Origin: Rhododendron vialii
Lineage: Eukaryota; Streptophyta; Magnoliopsida; Ericales; Ericaceae
NCBI RefSeq assembly: GCF_030253575.1
Contig: NC_080568.1
Location: forward strand, 28,788,001-28,852,000
Direction: 5' to 3'
DNA: 64,000 nt
Shown in pieces: positions 11,044 through 22,126 of the stretch (its first letter is position 1; every line of letters starts with the position of its first letter). The notes beneath the pieces were generated by a model that was not told the origin of the DNA, ran no database searches, and saw only the letters and a list, made by a program, of their open reading frames with translations. The position numbers were made by a program, and so were the translations under genes.

Positions 11044-11503
11044 CTCACAAAAACCCCGGATTCTCTCTGATGCAAATCACCCACCAATACCAAGAAGAAA
11101 AATCACCTCAAAATACCCTTGTTTTCGTACGAAATTCCTTGTGTACCCAGGAAAAGAATGATCTCAAAATACCCAGATTTTCTCCCATGCCAAACATCAT
11201 CGCTGCCCAGAAATGGTTTTGCACCCAGTTCATGTCAAAACCATTCTGATGCTTTTCATGTACCAAAAGCTGCAAACTTGTGTAGATGATTGTCTTGTGT
11301 GAGTGTCATTGACGCAGCGTTGCTCTTTTTGTAGAGAAATGTCTGCACAACAATTACCTTGAAGAAGGAAACTTCGGTTCCATGTGCTACCTTGAAGTCT
11401 GAGAAGTTTGGTAGTCTGAGAAGTTTGGTGGGCGAAACAAATATAAAAGAAATGGCCAATTTTTATCTCAAGTGGGATTTGCTCTTTAGTTTATTGGGAA
11501 AAG

Positions 11504-13070
11504 TCCACTTTGACCCCCCTTGGTTTGGGTTATATGCGAAGGCCGCCCTGTGGTTCAAAAGTGTGCAAATAACACCCAATTCCGTCCATAATAATGTCAA
11601 GTGCGACGAACGCGCATTAAAAGTATAGGGGATGGATTTATTCATCTTCTTCCTTCGATCTAACTAATCCATCCCATGTACTAAAAAATGGATCTGAACT
11701 ATTGATATTGTAAAGTTTGATGAGTACTATGTCTATACCAAAATTCAAGTCAATCAAAGAATGAAAAACTTCATGGACAAATCGAATTTATTATGAAGCA
11801 AATTTTCAAACAAAATTTAACATTTATTTTAACACAATTTATATCACCCAGTTATTTATCTTTTTAATCGGCAAAAGTAACATTTTATTAAGGATATGAA
11901 AAATGGTTCTAACCAAAAATTGGAAGCATAGCCATAGGGACAGAGCCCATATACTCGGGGGCCTAAAGAGCCCAGATAAATACAAATGAAGCACAAATAA
12001 CCCATAAGGCCTAAAAAGCCCAGATAATACAATAAAGCCCAGCCCAAAGAATACCCAAAACCTAACCCTAGAACCAGCACACCCACCGCCACCCACTGCT
12101 TCAAACAAAAATGTCCACCACCACCGGAAATCACACCGTGACAGCCTCCAAACCACCACTGGCCACCCACGAAAATGGACCTGGAACCCAAACATCACCA
12201 GATCTACCACGGAAACTCACCCTGTTAATTGGGTCGTTCAACAACGACCACGACGGGATCCAACGCCAATCGTCGCTCTGTCAATACTTGAAATAACCCT
12301 CGCTGTTAAGCAAAATTGGAGACCCAACAGTACTCCAACCGGGATACAAAGGGTAGACTAACAGTCTTGAAGACAGGGAAACCACAACAAGGGTAGGGAG
12401 TCGAAAACAAAAAAGGTGAGAAAGAGAAGGCTTAGGACCGAGGACCATACCAGAGCTGATCTCATCAGACGATCGAGCCCTATGTTGCGCAACCACCATG
12501 AAGCACGCCAATTCAGCTCCTAAAAATGGCTAGAGGAGAAACAATCGCTGAGATCCAAGGACGCTAGCACCACCACCGGAAGCCACCATCATCGTCATCT
12601 CGTCGCCTTGCCGATCAGTTTTGTGAATGAAGAAAACAGAGAAAAAACGAACGCGGAGGGGGAGAACGGGGGGAAAACACAAAGGGAAAGATGGGAGAGA
12701 AGATAGATAGAGGAGGGGAGGAGAGGAGGGTAGGCCGAAGGGAGGAGGGGAGAGGCGGGCCTCTCCCCCCGGCGGTGATTGAAACCTTAAGGTCTGACTT
12801 TTCATTTTTTTAGAGAGAGAGAGATGATGTGCTATCACCGAGTTATTGACGTCTAATCGAGTTGATTTTTTACAGAGATGGTCATTATTAATAGTTCTGA
12901 TTAGATTTTGATTAGATTCAAGAGACGTATGAGATGCACATCCATTAAAATATACGGAATTGGGTGTTATGTGCATACTTCACAAATTACAATGATGTCA
13001 TGTGTACACTTTTGAACCACAATGGTGTATTCATACATGATCCAAACCATAGGGGGGTCAAAATGGACTT
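11504..13070. mobile_element. Non-autonomous element with long terminal inverted repeats
   Basis: The left end (aaagtccactttgacccccc, then 'tggtttgg' and 'gtggttcaaaagtgt') recurs in inverse order at the right end (12950-13070), including the 'aattgggtgttat' / 'aacacccaattccg' pair. About 1.57 kb lies between. The interior has CCACC-rich and GGCCCA-rich DNA with long frames on both strands (such as 11839-12210 minus) showing no recognisable domain. No target duplication could be settled. It sits just beyond ATL unit 3 and has a Mutator-like or foldback layout. Confidence 0.6.
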
Positions 13071-13074
13071 TACC

Positions 13075-15765
13075 TTATTTTATTCTGTCTAGAAAGTGTC
13101 TTTAACCGAAGTAGACCAATAAAATAGAATAAGGTAGTACAGAGATTTGATTAATATACTCTCTCCGTCCCGATTTGTTTGTCTCTTTTCAATATTTGGG
13201 GCCTCCTAAAAAATTGTCTACATGTTTCGGTATATAATGTAATGTGTAAGATAATTGTAAGATAATTGTTCGGTTGAGGTATTTTGGATTTGGATTCTAA
13301 TTATTACCCTATTTTCCTACAATTATTACTCTTATTTCTTTCTTTATCTCTTTCCAATTATTACTCTTATTTTCTATCATCACTATATTTCTCACTATAC
13401 GCATTACCTATATATCCAAATTCAAAACTCCAAAACGAATAAGCCCGAAGTTTACAATCTCCCACTCCAAAATCTTATATATGTCACCCGAAATTATAAG
13501 ATGTCGATCGAACCCAATGAAATGTCTAATATTCAAGATCCGTGGACCCTGATTGAATATCTCAACCACTAACCAGAACATGAGACTTCTCTTTAAGATC
13601 TCTAATGTGAAACAGTACTACACGTTTCTGAGAAGTTGTCAGGTGAAAACTTCAGACATACCCTCCTCGATCGTCCAAAAAAATACTACTATTAACATAG
13701 ATAGAGTACTACACTTATCTTTTTCCTTTTTCAGAGAAAAATTGAAAACATGCACCCAAACATGCAATTCTTCATGTATCATTTGCGGAACGGTGATGGT
13801 GTTGTACAGTACCATCATCTGAGCTGTCCGTTCGGCGATCCAATGATTCAGATCTCATCTTGACGATGAATGGCTATGCCGAGGTGAGATTTGGACCATT
13901 AGATCGTCCGGCTAGAACAGACGGCTCGGATGATGCAAAACACCGCGTTGAAACTCAACTTACCTATGTGGTTGCAAGGCCAGTTGTCAATCCCAAATAA
14001 AGATAGGTTTCTTGCGCAAAGAAGTCTCAACTCCTTTCACGAAACTTAAATCCATGAGCCGGCTCAATAAGTTGGAGATGAGGTATCAACATCATTAACG
14101 TTTTTATATGTATTTCATCGAAAATATAAAACACAAATTGGCTAAGAAAATGACGTGATATTCTTAAATTAGCAATCCATATTATATTATAGCTATATAA
14201 GAATCATGATGATGTTATATCCGGATTTTCAGATGAGAGAAAAACTCATCCACAGGACTCCATGAATAAGTTTTTACGGAGCGCGATCTCGGCCGTCCGT
14301 TTTAGCTGCTTTAGACGGTCCGGATATTAATGCATTAAATTCTGGACCGTTCAAAATCAAAACAGACGCGCGAGATTGAGCGGCTCTGTGAGCAAGTTGT
14401 TTATTTATCCTGAATAAGTTTCTCTCTTTTCAATTATATATATACTACACTGAGAAAATGGTCAGGCAGGTTTTTTTGTCATTATCAGGGATATCATTAT
14501 CCAATCAATGGAGGAAAATAATTTCGGGATCAAGGTCAACCAAATGGCTTGCAGATTAATGAAAGAGGAAAAAAAATTGTATCTCCAAAAGTTGGAAATC
14601 TATTTAAAAAGTGATTAAGGTATCAACATCAGAATTGGAAAAAAAGTCATTGGATTCTGTCCCCACATGCCTGATTGAACAAGATATCAAATTTAAAAAG
14701 TCATTGGAGTATATTTGTACGTACATGTATACGCATGTAGATTAAAGTTAAATTTGTGCAAGTTGCTAATTAAGCAATGGCAGACAACAACAGAGATGGG
14801 TACTCGGAACAAATAAAGGACATTTTCAAAAAAAAAAAAAAACAAATAAAGGACAAAGTATTTTATGTAACGGGTATACATCATCCTCTTTTGTCAATGA
14901 TGTCGTTCTCTTGTGATTCTTTCGTATATAGCAAAGTAGGACTAACGATGATTTTGTTTAATGATTCGAGCAGTTCATTTCATAAGACTGGATGTATCTT
15001 CCTTTTTTTTTGTGTGTGATCAGGACGTATTTTAGCTTTCGTGAAAGAAATGAGATCGACTGGATATTGATAGCCGTTTGAATGAAACATATTTGTCAAA
15101 AACCAAATGAATGGCCAGACTATTACAACCGTTCGTTTCTTGTGAGAAAAATATATCAATACCCATAAATTGACAACTTGAATCATCGAATGAAACTGTG
15201 GTGGATCTCGCGTATTCACATGAGGAATCATCAAATGATCAAAGGATCTATATTCCCTTCGCATGGCAGTAACTTATCAATAGTCCCATTCAATTATTGA
15301 AAGCCATCCACATCCGAGCTAACCCCGGTGCTTGGCCAAATGGACAAGCTGACCCAAACAATTGGTATAAAAATTTTATAAAAAAAAAAAAAACTTCAGT
15401 AAGTGCAACAGAAATGATATCAGCGATCTACTTAATTTTATCCTGTCACATGCCTCAGCGCGTTGGGCAATTCACCTGAAACAAGGCAGCTTAGGCAACG
15501 TGTTTGTGGGCTGGGCTTCTTATATATCCAGCCCAATCTATTACAGCTCATGCAAAGCAATGGTGGGTTGTCCATCTCATAAATTCTTTCATCGACGGCC
15601 CATTACTGTACTTCCAAATCACAAGTGGTTTTTATTGGAAAAAAATCACATGATAATTACCTTTCTTCATTGGAGTACTGGATTGTATAGATGTTGTAAC
15701 AAGGTGATGTTATGTACTGGGGAAAATGAAATGAGTATGAGCAAAAAGACAAATTAAACGAAACG
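13075..15765. other. Intergenic DNA, degraded MITEs and short inverted repeats
   Basis: No supportable gene. Visible are a one-sided Stowaway-like end at about 13158 (ctctccgtccc), a MITE of the 'tgttcggttg...aaaacgaataagcc' type at about 13268-13445, and inverted-repeat patches near 13826-13930 (gatccaatgattcagatctca / tgagatttggaccattagatc) and 14278-14395 (gcgcgatctcggccgtcc and a relaxed inverse). Confidence 0.5.
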
Positions 15766-15769
15766 ATTT

Positions 15770-16600
15770 ACAGTATATATAGTTCGGCTTTTAGGAATCT
15801 GTAGCAGACCGAACATTACGGCTCGGACCAACAAGACCTGTCTAGCCACAGGTTGGGTTTTTAGGCTTAGCCTAGAGCTAGGCCGGGGTATCAGTCGCAA
15901 ATAAACGAAGATCATCCCCGCGGGACTACCCTGGGGCTCGGCCAAGTCGATGAACTCTTAGGTTCGGTCATAGTCGAGCCCAGGGCAAGGAATATCTCCA
16001 GAATCCCTCGCTTTGGAATCAACACTGCCTGCCCAAAGCCGAGCTCCTAGGCTCGGCCTTACTCTGGCATGCCGGCATAGGCTCATGCGAGGAGCATCTC
16101 GCTGGTGCCGAGCTTCTAGGCTCAGCCACAATCAACGGAGCATTTCATCCACGTGCTACGTCACTCAAAACGGTTACGCATTGGATAATCATGAGCACAC
16201 ATGGGGTGTCAGCTCACACTAACCGCCTTACCTGCTATGTCACGGGTGACGTCAGCCGACGCGTGCGAGTCACATATGCGTACTTGGAGAGCAAGCAAGG
16301 AAGACTCTATAAATACCCTTTGATGACAGCCCTAAAGAGGTACATCGTCTCCTACCCTCGAAACCCTATTCATTTGCTTTCCTCTCTCTGCACTATTCTC
16401 ATCCTCACGCCGGAGGGCCATTCTGGGGTTCCTCTGGTGTGGTCTTTAGTTGTGCTTCGTGGTGCAGGTTAGATTCAAGGGAACGAGGTTAGATCTGCTC
16501 GAACCACAATTCCAGAGGAAGTGAGCCACGTTCATCATAGTCCCACAAAATCCTACGTCCACGCACAAGAAAGATAGTGAGGATATTTCACTACGGAGGC
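15770..16600 (+). mobile_element. LTR-like block with TATA box (probable solo or fragmentary LTR)
   Basis: A GC-richer stretch with repeated 'gctcggcc'/'ctaggctc' motifs, a strong TATA box (ctataaatacccttt near 16308) and, downstream, a pyrimidine-rich segment (tttgctttcctctctctgc) typical of the U3-R-U5 order of plant Ty3-type LTRs. No primer-binding site, polypurine tract, coding domains or clear TG...CA ends with a target duplication could be found, so the boundaries are approximate. Confidence 0.5.
16305..16320 (+). promoter_or_regulatory. TATA box within the LTR-like block
   Basis: ctataaatacc is followed about 50 bp later by a pyrimidine-rich initiation-like region. It is probably the retrotransposon promoter. 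Confidence 0.45.
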
Positions 16601-16609
16601 GGAAATTAA

Positions 16610-18965
16610 AGTTTTATCTCCTGCTAATTGAGATATACTCATACCCATAAATAAACTAGGAGAATCCTTTTTCGATTGACGATGAAAAGAAATAAACATT
16701 AATCGGAATCTCCAACCATTGTGTGTAACACTTTTTTAGTTCACATTATTCTTTTCCCCATAATGTAGCTCGAGTATGTTCGTACTTTGTACGAGTTAGA
16801 TTACTATGAGAGCAAACATCTTGTTCGTTAGAATTGAACGGAGGCCTCGTTCAGTTGCTGGAAGAGGAAAAGAAAGAGAGAATTAATCTAAAAACTTTCC
16901 TCCATTTAATTTCATGTCTTCGGATAACAAGAAAGTTTCTTATTATCATTGATCAGACTCACGTATCTAACTTTCTTATAACTTCCTACCGCCACCACCT
17001 CGTACCACACCCTCCTCCCGCCGTACCCACCACCACACACCTCCCTCACGCCTCTAAAACTTCAACCAAAGTGAGAGAATTTGCCGTGAGTGTGTGAGCC
17101 GTGGGAGTTCGTGGATGCGCCGCCGCCGCACGGCCCCGTTGGAGTTCCGCCGGACACCGCCTCGAGTTTTCGGAACCGCCGTAATAATCCACGGCCCTCG
17201 CACAACACTTTCCCGGGCTTTAATTATTGTTTAGCCCTGTTTGTGATAGAAAATCAGTGGTAAGGCCTGAAAACGATTTTATTCGTAAATTAGGATTATT
17301 CGCGAGTTTATGATGGATCAACGACAGATATAAGTTGTTGAATTGTGTACAAGCGGACAAGTGCAGGTTTATTGAATCAATAGATGATTAAAAAAAGCCT
17401 ATTGTGAATTTATATATTTAACAAGGAATTTAACTTGTGAGGATATTAGAATATATGAACAATGATTTAATATACTATTTTTATTGATAATAATAATAAT
17501 AATAATAAACTTTAGTCCTTAAGATAATAATTCCATTCACTTTGCCGTATACTTATTTAGATTTAGGTTTATTCGTCAAATGATATTTGATAAGTAATGG
17601 ATTTAGAAATTGTAAATTCCATGCGTTGGACTTACTACAATGTAACTTGTGAGTTTGTTGATTATTTGGAGCTACTAAATTTTTATGTGGATATTTGTGA
17701 TATGAATTGCTACGAGACTGTAGAATTGGACAAATAAGTACCCTGGGGTATTCATGACCGAATTGAAACTGAATAGACGTTAATAATGCGAGTGTCACAA
17801 AAGTGATCAGTGATTGGAGATTGTGCACTGTGTGCGAGATTTTGGGAGGAATGTGCTATATATGCATCCTTGTGTGTTGATGCAAGTTCTCGAGGAGTGT
17901 TGCTGTATGTGCATCCTCATGCGCTATATGTGCATCCCGAGGAGTGTTGCTGTATGTGCATCCAATGGAATTGTGTTGTATATGCAATGTCCTAAGGGGG
18001 GAGAATGAGTTGATGCCAGAGATATTATAAGAGATGTTACATGAGATGATACGAGAGATGATTCGGTTCTGAGATTGAGATTCTGGTTATAACAGTCATG
18101 ATTAACTTCGGTGGGACCTTTACCTCTTGCCATGGTAATAAGTGAGTCCGCTAGGTAAATAACTTAAATACATTCACTTAGGACCTCGTTGCAGGACAAC
18201 AAGAGGGAATTTAATCATGGGACGGTCATAGTTGAAAATTATTGGGAGGTAAAGATTCTCGATGGAGGAGGATCGTAGAAACTGTTTAAAACAAGATAAT
18301 TTCATGAAAGACTAATTGTTACAGCAATTTCATTATGTGTTCAATTGTGTATTTTTGTGTGCCATTACTTGTTAAATTGTGTCATGGGGTCTAAGGATTC
18401 TACTAGGTGATTTATCTCTTACAGATACGTTTTATTCTGGCAAATCGATTGCTTCGGCGGTCAATTTGATAGAGGGTGCAGGTTTCAATGGTAGAGCAAA
18501 GTCAGAAAGCGAGTATGCTGGGATTTGTATCAAGATTAGAGTTGCTCTGGAGTTGTTTAAATAAAATGTTAGATTTTTGTATTATTTTGGAAAATATAAA
18601 TTTTGTATAAGTATAGATAAGGGCCTAGTAGTGTGTAAAATACAATGTATTTGGAGAAAAAAAAACAAAAAATAGCTGAAAACCAAACCCCTTCACCTCC
18701 TTGTCCGTTATTATCCCCAATACCTTGCACCTATTGAATTTGAAAGGCTCGGAGGGAGCCGAGCTAAAGGAGGAAACATGGCCTATGGCCCAGGCCTCCA
18801 TGTCAATCGCGCAACACAAAAACCTCCAAATCTGAGGGCAAAAACAATGGCTAAGAAGTACGAGAAGAAATGATGGAGAGAAAGGGAGCTGCAGAAGCCG
18901 GGTTACAATGAGATTTCTTTGCAATCCAGCTACAGAGAAGCCGGGTTCTATTCTATCCCTCTTAA
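16610..18965. other. Intergenic repeat-derived DNA without a recognisable gene
   Basis: The 16900-16990 stretch is related to 25145-25215 (agaaagttt...cagactca.gtatc.aactttct). From 17220 to 18600 the DNA reads like an old retrotransposon non-coding region, but no domain, LTR pair or primer site supports this. A 47-bp-spaced repeat lies at 17891-17985. No coding frame looks real. Confidence 0.45.
17891..17985. repeat. Short tandem repeat, 47-bp spacing
   Basis: cgaggagtgttgctgtatgt is found at 17891 and again at 17938, each followed by gcatcc. Additional 'tatgtgcatcc' variants lie between and before them. Confidence 0.7.
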
Positions 18966-18969
18966 CATC

Positions 18970-19431
18970 TGATGTAGGACAAGATTCTGGAAGATTTTAT
19001 ATTCTTATTTTTATTGTTCTAGAATTAAATCATGAATAGGAATTTTCTTTTAGCTTTAGAAATATTATGTTTCTTTATTTAAGTAATTCTATTTTCCAAT
19101 TTCTTTAGGAATAATTCTTGTTTTACAAGAATTAGGATTTTATTTAGGAGTTTTTCTTTCTTTAATGTCGCTTGTTTTGACATGATTTTATTACCGTTTT
19201 AGGAAAAGTTATTAATTTTGTTTTTTCCTTTTTCTTTTTTATAATTTTTTGACTAGCAAGAAATTGTCTTACTAGACTACTACCTAAAATAGGATTTCTC
19301 TATCTCTATTAGTATAAATAAGGGTGCAACCCTCCCTCTAATAAAATTATTCAAATATCAATAAAATTAAGAGTTCTCTGTATTTTTTCTTGTGCACAAG
19401 GTGTGTTCGTGGATTCAAATTCTCCGCTTCA
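18970..19431 (+). mobile_element. Solo LTR, copia-like, with perfect 5-bp target duplication
   Basis: The 462-bp block starts TGATGTAGGAC, ends GCTTCA, and is flanked on both sides by acatc (18965-18969 and 19432-19436). Internally it has a TATA motif (tagtataaataagggtg near 19310) followed by 'cctctaataaaa', the U3-R order expected of a plant Ty1/copia LTR. No second LTR or internal domain follows, so it is a solo LTR left by recombination. It lies 206 bp before the ATG of the F-box gene on the same strand, so its promoter could feed into that gene. Confidence 0.8.
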
Positions 19432-19526
19432 ACATCTCAAAACCCTACGGTGTTGATTCGATCCACAACCCCAAAACCTCCGTCTTCCGCCACTTTCAAC
19501 CACGTACACCACGTACAAAAATCCCT

Positions 19527-19533
19527 CTCTCTC

Positions 19534-19565
<32 letters not shown>
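19527..19565. repeat. (CT)n microsatellite in the F-box 5' leader
   Basis: A CT run with one CTAT interruption lies between the solo LTR and the F-box start. CT-rich leaders are common in plant 5' UTRs. Confidence 0.85.
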
Positions 19566-19636
19566 CTAGAAATCAATTCTCCTCTCACCACCAATCCATA
19601 ATCTCGGTACCCACAGCCTCTGTGCAGGCCAAAAAG

Positions 19637-20845
19637 ATGTCCAAGGAAATAGTACTGTCTTCTTCTAACCATAAAAGCAAGCTATCTCTCTTCACATGCT
19701 CGGCGGAAATAATCGCGAGCAATGTTGATCTTCTAACAGAAATACTCGTACGAGTCCCCGCCAAATCACTCATCAGATTCAAATCCGTATCCAAACGATG
19801 GCTCTCTCTGATCTCCGACGACCAATTCTGCCGCAACCATACCCAACAAAATCCCTCTCCTCCCATCTCCGGCCTCTGCTTCGACTCCAGCAGAGACAGC
19901 TCGCTATCCTTGAACGACCGAATTACCCGTGTCTCGTTTCACGATGATCACCGACCGACAACTCTTCCGAATTACCCGTGTCTCGTTTCACGATGATCAC
20001 CAACAGCTCGCTATTCTGAAGTACTTCGATCTTCCAATGGCTTGATGCTGTGCACCATTGAGTGGAACAATTATGTGGTTTGTAATCTGACCACCCAAAG
20101 GTTCGTGGTTCTTCCCAAACTCGGCGTTGTATCCAAATCGTGCCTTTGGTTTGACGAGTACTTGATTTATGATCCTAAGAAATCACCTTACTATAAAGTT
20201 GTGGTGGTTAGTTTATCTTTTCAATTGGGTACTTCCCGATTTGATGTGTACTCTTCCGAGAGTGGCTCTTGGAAAAGCACGATTGCCACCCCGACGATCC
20301 CCATGCTTGGACAGGGGGCCGTTTGGAATGGAGCAATCTTTCTGATGGGTTGCGGGCCAGGTCCGCAGAGTTGCTTGAAGCATGATCACTTTTACTTTCA
20401 ATTCGACATAGATGCAGAGAGGCTAAGTACGACAGGAGCACCATGCCCCCCTTATCGTTCTAAGGGGATTCTGTATTTTGGAGAATGTGGGGGTCACTTG
20501 CTTCTTATACAAATCCCTTATGGGGGCAACGCTACAGAATTCAAGGTGCTTGAGATGATGGACGGAGAGAATAAATTCCGGTGGACTGTCAAATACACAG
20601 TTGATCTAAAACCCTTAGCATTGCCACGAAGAAGCACCTATTGGTTTACGGTGACAAGTGTTAGGAATGTGCAGGGAGCAAATGAAAATGATCTGGCAGT
20701 GGTGTTATGCATTAATGAAGGCTTAGTCGTACAATATAACATCAAGTGTAAGACATTGAAGGTGCTTTGTGATTTGGCGGGAGGTGACTCTCCAACTCGC
20801 ATAGCCGATTCTCATTACTTCATCGAAAGTCTAACGCCTGTTTAA
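19637..20845 (+). pseudogene. F-box protein gene with one in-frame TGA
   Basis: ATG 19637 opens a frame with a clear F-box at about residues 29-68 (DLLTEILVRVPAKSLIRFKS, then VSKRWLSLISDDQF), the SKP1-binding part of SCF ubiquitin ligases. The frame stops at TGA 19994-19996 after 119 codons. The same frame then continues to 20845 with a typical F-box-associated C-terminal region: SSNGLMLC, WNNYVVCNLTTQRFVVLP, and an ending FIESLTPV. Counting through the stop, the span is 402 residues, normal for this family. A 35-bp direct repeat (19918-19952 and 19967-20001, offset 49) surrounds the stop. Deleting 49 bp shifts frame and meets another stop 14 codons on, so the duplication alone does not explain the break. 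Possible readings are recent pseudogene, sequence error, or a truncated F-box-only protein. Confidence 0.7.
19918..20001. repeat. 35-bp direct repeat inside the F-box gene
   Basis: Identical 35-bp copies at 19918-19952 and 19967-20001, starting ccgaattacccgtgtctcg, are separated by 14 bp. The second copy is read in another frame and supplies the TGA that ends the first half of the F-box frame. Confidence 0.92.
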
Positions 20846-20849
20846 GTAA

Positions 20850-21880
20850 TGTTCTCTACATGTTGAAGAAATGTACATCAATAGTCTTTTGATTTGGTTC
20901 AAAACGTTGATTATTTGCTCTCTCATTTTTAGTAGGTGCTTGTTCTTCAAAAGTCTGACTTATGTTTAAGTAAAGTCATAGCCTTTATGTATGGTTCACA
21001 ACGTCGAATATTTGGTCTTTAGTTGTAGTAGGTGCTTGTTCGATATCTTATGTCGTCGGTTCTGCAATACTGTCTTTTCTGTTGGTAATCATAAAATTCA
21101 CAAGCTAGTGTATAAAAAGTGTGCCTACATATATGCGTCCTCGGATTCAATGGACGGAGTTACGATTTTCACTCAAGAAGTGCCAATAATGGAAGAAATT
21201 TTATAGAATATTTTCGACAAACCGATGAATTACGTAAATGTTGAGAAATTTCAAGTGGTGTTTTAATGCAAGATTAATTAAATCACTAAGTGCGTAGACA
21301 AAACCCTACAAAACTTATTTACTACAAGTAAAATTGAGCCAAATATTTTTCTTCATCAGTACAATTTTTATTTTGAGTAAGCGAAAAATAATTATTTATG
21401 ATCTTTTTTTTTTTGTACGGGAATTTTTTTGGCAGGGCCGAAGCCCCCGCGAGCCCCTTTGAATAAGTTTCTTGAAACATGTCCATGAAAAAAAATTGGA
21501 CGATCCAAAATCACACAGATATGAATGTGAACCAACCAATTCCTTATGTGAATGTGAACCGTTCAATTCCTTTTCGTAGACATGTTTCATGGATCCTATC
21601 AAATCTCACTAGGAATTAGGGATATTCCTTCACACGTGGCAAATCTTTGGAGGAATCAAGGACTCACCATAAAAAATATTGACCATCCTAGCAAAACGAA
21701 CCACCCAAAATTAATGATTAATATGATGTGCATTTCTACAGAGACAGAGCCGGAATTTTTGCGAGGAGAACAAATATAGACAATTAATTTTTTTTAATAA
21801 TTTTTTTTAAAAAATAAGTTTTATTTAAATTTCAGGGGGGCAACATGTAAAAATAGGGTTTATTTAAATTGTAGGAGGCC
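20850..21880. other. 3' flank of the F-box gene and intergenic DNA
   Basis: The first 300 bp contains two diverged copies of a segment (gtaggtgcttgttc near 20933 and 21029). A 71-codon frame at 20991-21206 has no recognisable domain and is not called. From 21720 the DNA is T- and A-rich repeat debris into which the SINE is inserted. Confidence 0.45.
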
Positions 21881-21895
21881 AACAGCCCCTGCTAG

Positions 21896-22076
21896 AGAAA
21901 CGAAGCTTAGTTGAGTTGGTTTGCTCATGTGTCTTCTCAATGGTGGCTAGTGTTCGAACCCCACGGAGATCAGGTTTAGGGTTCAGAGCTATGGATAGTC
22001 TCTCAACCTCCGTTGACTAACATACTAACCCCCCCGTTGATGTATAAACTATGGCAACAAAAAAAAAAAAAAAAAA
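21896..22076 (+). mobile_element. tRNA-derived SINE with 12-bp target duplication
   Basis: The 181-bp element has an A-box-like start (cttagttgagttgg), a B-box (gttcgaacccc near 21953) and an A tail of about 20. The flanks agcccctgctag (21884-21895) and agctcctgctag (22077-22088) differ at one base. Pol III boxes, A tail and a 12-bp duplication define a SINE. The family name cannot be given. Confidence 0.82.
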
Positions 22077-22126
22077 AGCTCCTGCTAGCTCCCATCTGGC
22101 TCCATCCTCGTTGCTATAACTATATA

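Larger units (their letters stand above)
1790..11480. repeat. Tandem segmental duplication carrying three ATL genes
   Basis: Three blocks share coding and flanking DNA: unit 1 about 1790-5400, unit 2 about 5450-8400, unit 3 about 10190-11480. A shared left flank occurs near 1840, 5465 and 10195 (acaaaatagg/atgatgga) and near 1905, 5545 and 10275 (gaaagag...tttcattca). A shared right flank, 'aatacccagattttctc', occurs near 2897, 6356 and 11178. Units 1 and 2 also share about 1.5 kb further out, including 'actcat.gatatctagtaacttgt' near 4549 and 7350. A 'ctgagaagtttggtgggc' block near 8315 and 11418 marks the far side of units 2 and 3. The pattern points to repeated unequal exchange. Confidence 0.75.

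Noticed and set aside
11839-12210. Long minus-strand frames rich in Trp, Phe and Gly
   Set aside because: They are inside a TIR element, two frames overlap on the same strand, and no family was recognised.
15754-16472. Frames across the LTR-like block
   Set aside because: They overlap TATA and leader-like DNA of a probable LTR and have no gag or pol motifs.
19994-19996. Programmed stop readthrough in the F-box gene
   Set aside because: Nothing beyond the intact downstream frame supports it. The adjacent direct repeat favours mutation or assembly error.
20991-21206. 71-codon frame downstream of the F-box gene
   Set aside because: Not part of the F-box protein, which already has its normal C-terminal ending at 20845, and no domain is seen.
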